Part shown: piece by piece, positions 5,684 through 6,695 of the stretch
Numbering within the stretch: the first letter of the stretch is position 1
Layout of the letters: each line of letters opens with the position of its first letter
NCBI GenBank assembly: GCA_900553865.1
Contig: USFC01000074.1
Span: forward strand, 1 to 6,695
Direction of reading: 5' to 3'
DNA from: an uncultured Clostridium sp.
Lineage (GTDB): Bacteria > Bacillota > Clostridia > TANB77 > CAG-508
Length of the DNA: 6,695 nt
Notes under the pieces: model-generated
Databases searched by the model: none
The model's input: only the letters and a program-made list of their open reading frames with translations
What the model was told of the DNA's origin: nothing
Made by a program: the position numbers and the translations under genes

Positions 5684-5719
5684 AAATTTTAAAAAGATGA
5701 GAGGCGACAGTTAAAATTT
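5684..5719 (+). promoter_or_regulatory. A/T-rich inverted repeat upstream of rpoC
   Basis: AAATTTTAA (5684-5692) and TTAAAATTT (5711-5719) form a perfect 9-bp stem around an 18-nt purine-rich loop. No U-run follows. It may be a weak mRNA structure. No convincing separate rpoC promoter is seen nearby, only a poor TTGAAA-like element around 5740. Confidence 0.3.
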
Positions 5720-5794
5720 GCACCAGCAGTGGTTAGAACTTGAAATCTGTTTTAAAATTACCCAATAAAATAGAAAGAGGGGGCTAATTAAACC

Positions 5795-6695
5795 GTGGAT
5801 GAATTAGAAATGTTTGATAAAATCAAAATTGGCTTAGCATCAGACGAAAAAATAAGAGAATGGTCAAAAGGTGAAGTAAAAAAGCCAGAAACTATTAACT
5901 ACAGAACTTTGAAACCAGAAAAAGATGGTCTATTCTGTGAGAGAATATTTGGACCAACTAAAGACTGGGAATGTCATTGTGGTAAATACAAAAGAGTACG
6001 TTACAAAGGTATAGTTTGTGACAGATGTGGTGTAGAAGTTACAAAATCAAAAGTAAGACGTGAAAGAATGGGACACATCGAACTTGCAGCTCCAGTAGCT
6101 CATATTTGGTACTTTAAAGGTATTCCATCAAGAATAGCTTTAATGCTTGATATTTCACCAAGAAACCTAGAAAAAATAGTATATTTTGCATCTTACATAG
6201 TAACAGATAAAGGCACTTCAGGATTAATGAAATGTCAAGTCTTAACAGAAAAAGAATACCATGAAGCTGTTGAAAAATACGGTTTTGGAAGCTTTAAAGC
6301 AGAAATGGGAGCAGAAGCATTAGAAAAACTATTAAAAGAAATAGATTTAGACAAATTATCTGCACAATTAAAGAAAGAATTAGAAACAGCAAGTGAGCAA
6401 AAGAAAGCAAAACTAATAAAAAGATTAGATACAGTAGAATCATTTAGATTATCAGGAAATAGACCTGAATGGATGATAATGAACGTTGTACCAGTTATCC
6501 CACCAGAATTAAGACCAATGGTTCAATTAGATGGTGGTAGATTTGCAACCTCAGACTTAAATGATTTATACAGAAGAGTTATAAACAGAAATAACCGTTT
6601 AAAAAGATTAATAGAACTTGGAGCACCAGAAATAATTAAAAGAAACGAAAAAAGAATGCTTCAAGAATCTGTAGATGCTCTAATAGATAACTCAA
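5795..6695 (+). CDS. rpoC: DNA-directed RNA polymerase subunit beta', N-terminal 300 residues (runs off the right edge)
   Basis: This is the largest core RNA polymerase subunit, partner of RpoB. The frame opens at GTG 5795, 11 nt after AGGGGG (5778-5783). An in-frame TAA at 5789 rules out a start further upstream, and an ATG at 5810 is a less likely alternative because it has no well-placed ribosome binding site. Visible hallmarks are the conserved FDKIKIGLAS start (residues 7-16), INYRTLKPEKDGLFCERIFGP (34-54), and the N-terminal zinc-binding domain with Cys60, Cys62, Cys75 and Cys78 (CHCGKY, then CDRCGVEVTKSKVRRERMGH). WYFKGIPSRIA and RPEWMIMNVVPVIPPELRP follow, then DGGRFATSDLNDLYRRVINR near the lid. 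The window ends before the catalytic NADFDGD motif. The frame is intact up to the edge. It is very likely cotranscribed with rpoB. Confidence 0.98.
   Translation, partial: MDELEMFDKIKIGLASDEKIREWSKGEVKKPETINYRTLKPEKDGLFCERIFGPTKDWECHCGKYKRVRYKGIVCDRCGVEVTKSKVRRERMGHIELAAPVAHIWYFKGIPSRIALMLDISPRNLEKIVYFASYIVTDKGTSGLMKCQVLTEKEYHEAVEKYGFGSFKAEMGAEALEKLLKEIDLDKLSAQLKKELETASEQKKAKLIKRLDTVESFRLSGNRPEWMIMNVVPVIPPELRPMVQLDGGRFATSDLNDLYRRVINRNNRLKRLIELGAPEIIKRNEKRMLQESVDALIDNS

Noticed and set aside
5740..5775. A separate rpoC promoter (TTGAAA with an AATAAA-like -10)
   Set aside because: The -10 match is poor and in A/T-rich DNA such matches arise by chance; cotranscription with rpoB is the simpler reading.

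Overview
The window reads as an AT-rich, low-GC Gram-positive chromosome, most likely an uncultured gut-type Clostridia. This rests on the A/T-ending codon use, the G-rich Shine-Dalgarno sites, the clostridial style of RpoB and RpoC, and the use of TTG and GTG starts. The lineage is inference; no search was run.

Layout. Positions 1-968 hold the 3' part of a secreted-type or surface-type protein with a formylglycine-generating-enzyme/C-type-lectin-like fold. Its last ~50 codons differ sharply in composition from the rest of the gene and look like the variable region of a diversity-generating retroelement (DGR) target; no reverse transcriptase or template repeat lies in the window. A degenerate run of eight 7-bp units follows the stop codon, then two intrinsic terminators (1055-1098 and 1119-1139). 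A perfect-consensus promoter (1149-1177) then starts a short transcript carrying two 53-bp direct repeats. Each repeat can fold into two hairpins plus a pseudoknot, and the copies show a compensatory base-pair change. An intrinsic terminator (1345-1378) and a 57-codon ORF (1402-1575) follow. This order (promoter, tandem structured repeats, leaky terminator, small gene) resembles a type III toxin-antitoxin locus with a truncated toxin gene, or alternatively a tandem riboswitch. It is the strongest candidate for something undescribed here.

Positions 1576-1912 are non-coding and contain the probable rpoB promoter (1615-1644) and a ~260-nt structured leader with an attenuator-like arrangement. 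rpoB (1913-5605, TTG start, 1230 aa) is complete and has a 66-residue acidic tail. The rpoB-rpoC gap (5606-5794) carries two near-identical palindromes in opposite orientation, resembling REP/BIME-type mobile repeats, plus an A/T-rich hairpin. rpoC starts at a GTG (5795) and runs off the right edge after 300 codons.

How the genes work together. rpoB and rpoC encode the two large catalytic subunits of RNA polymerase and probably form one transcription unit from the 1615-1644 promoter. The usual upstream partners rplJ-rplL are not within the 1.9 kb before rpoB, which is occupied instead by accessory DNA.
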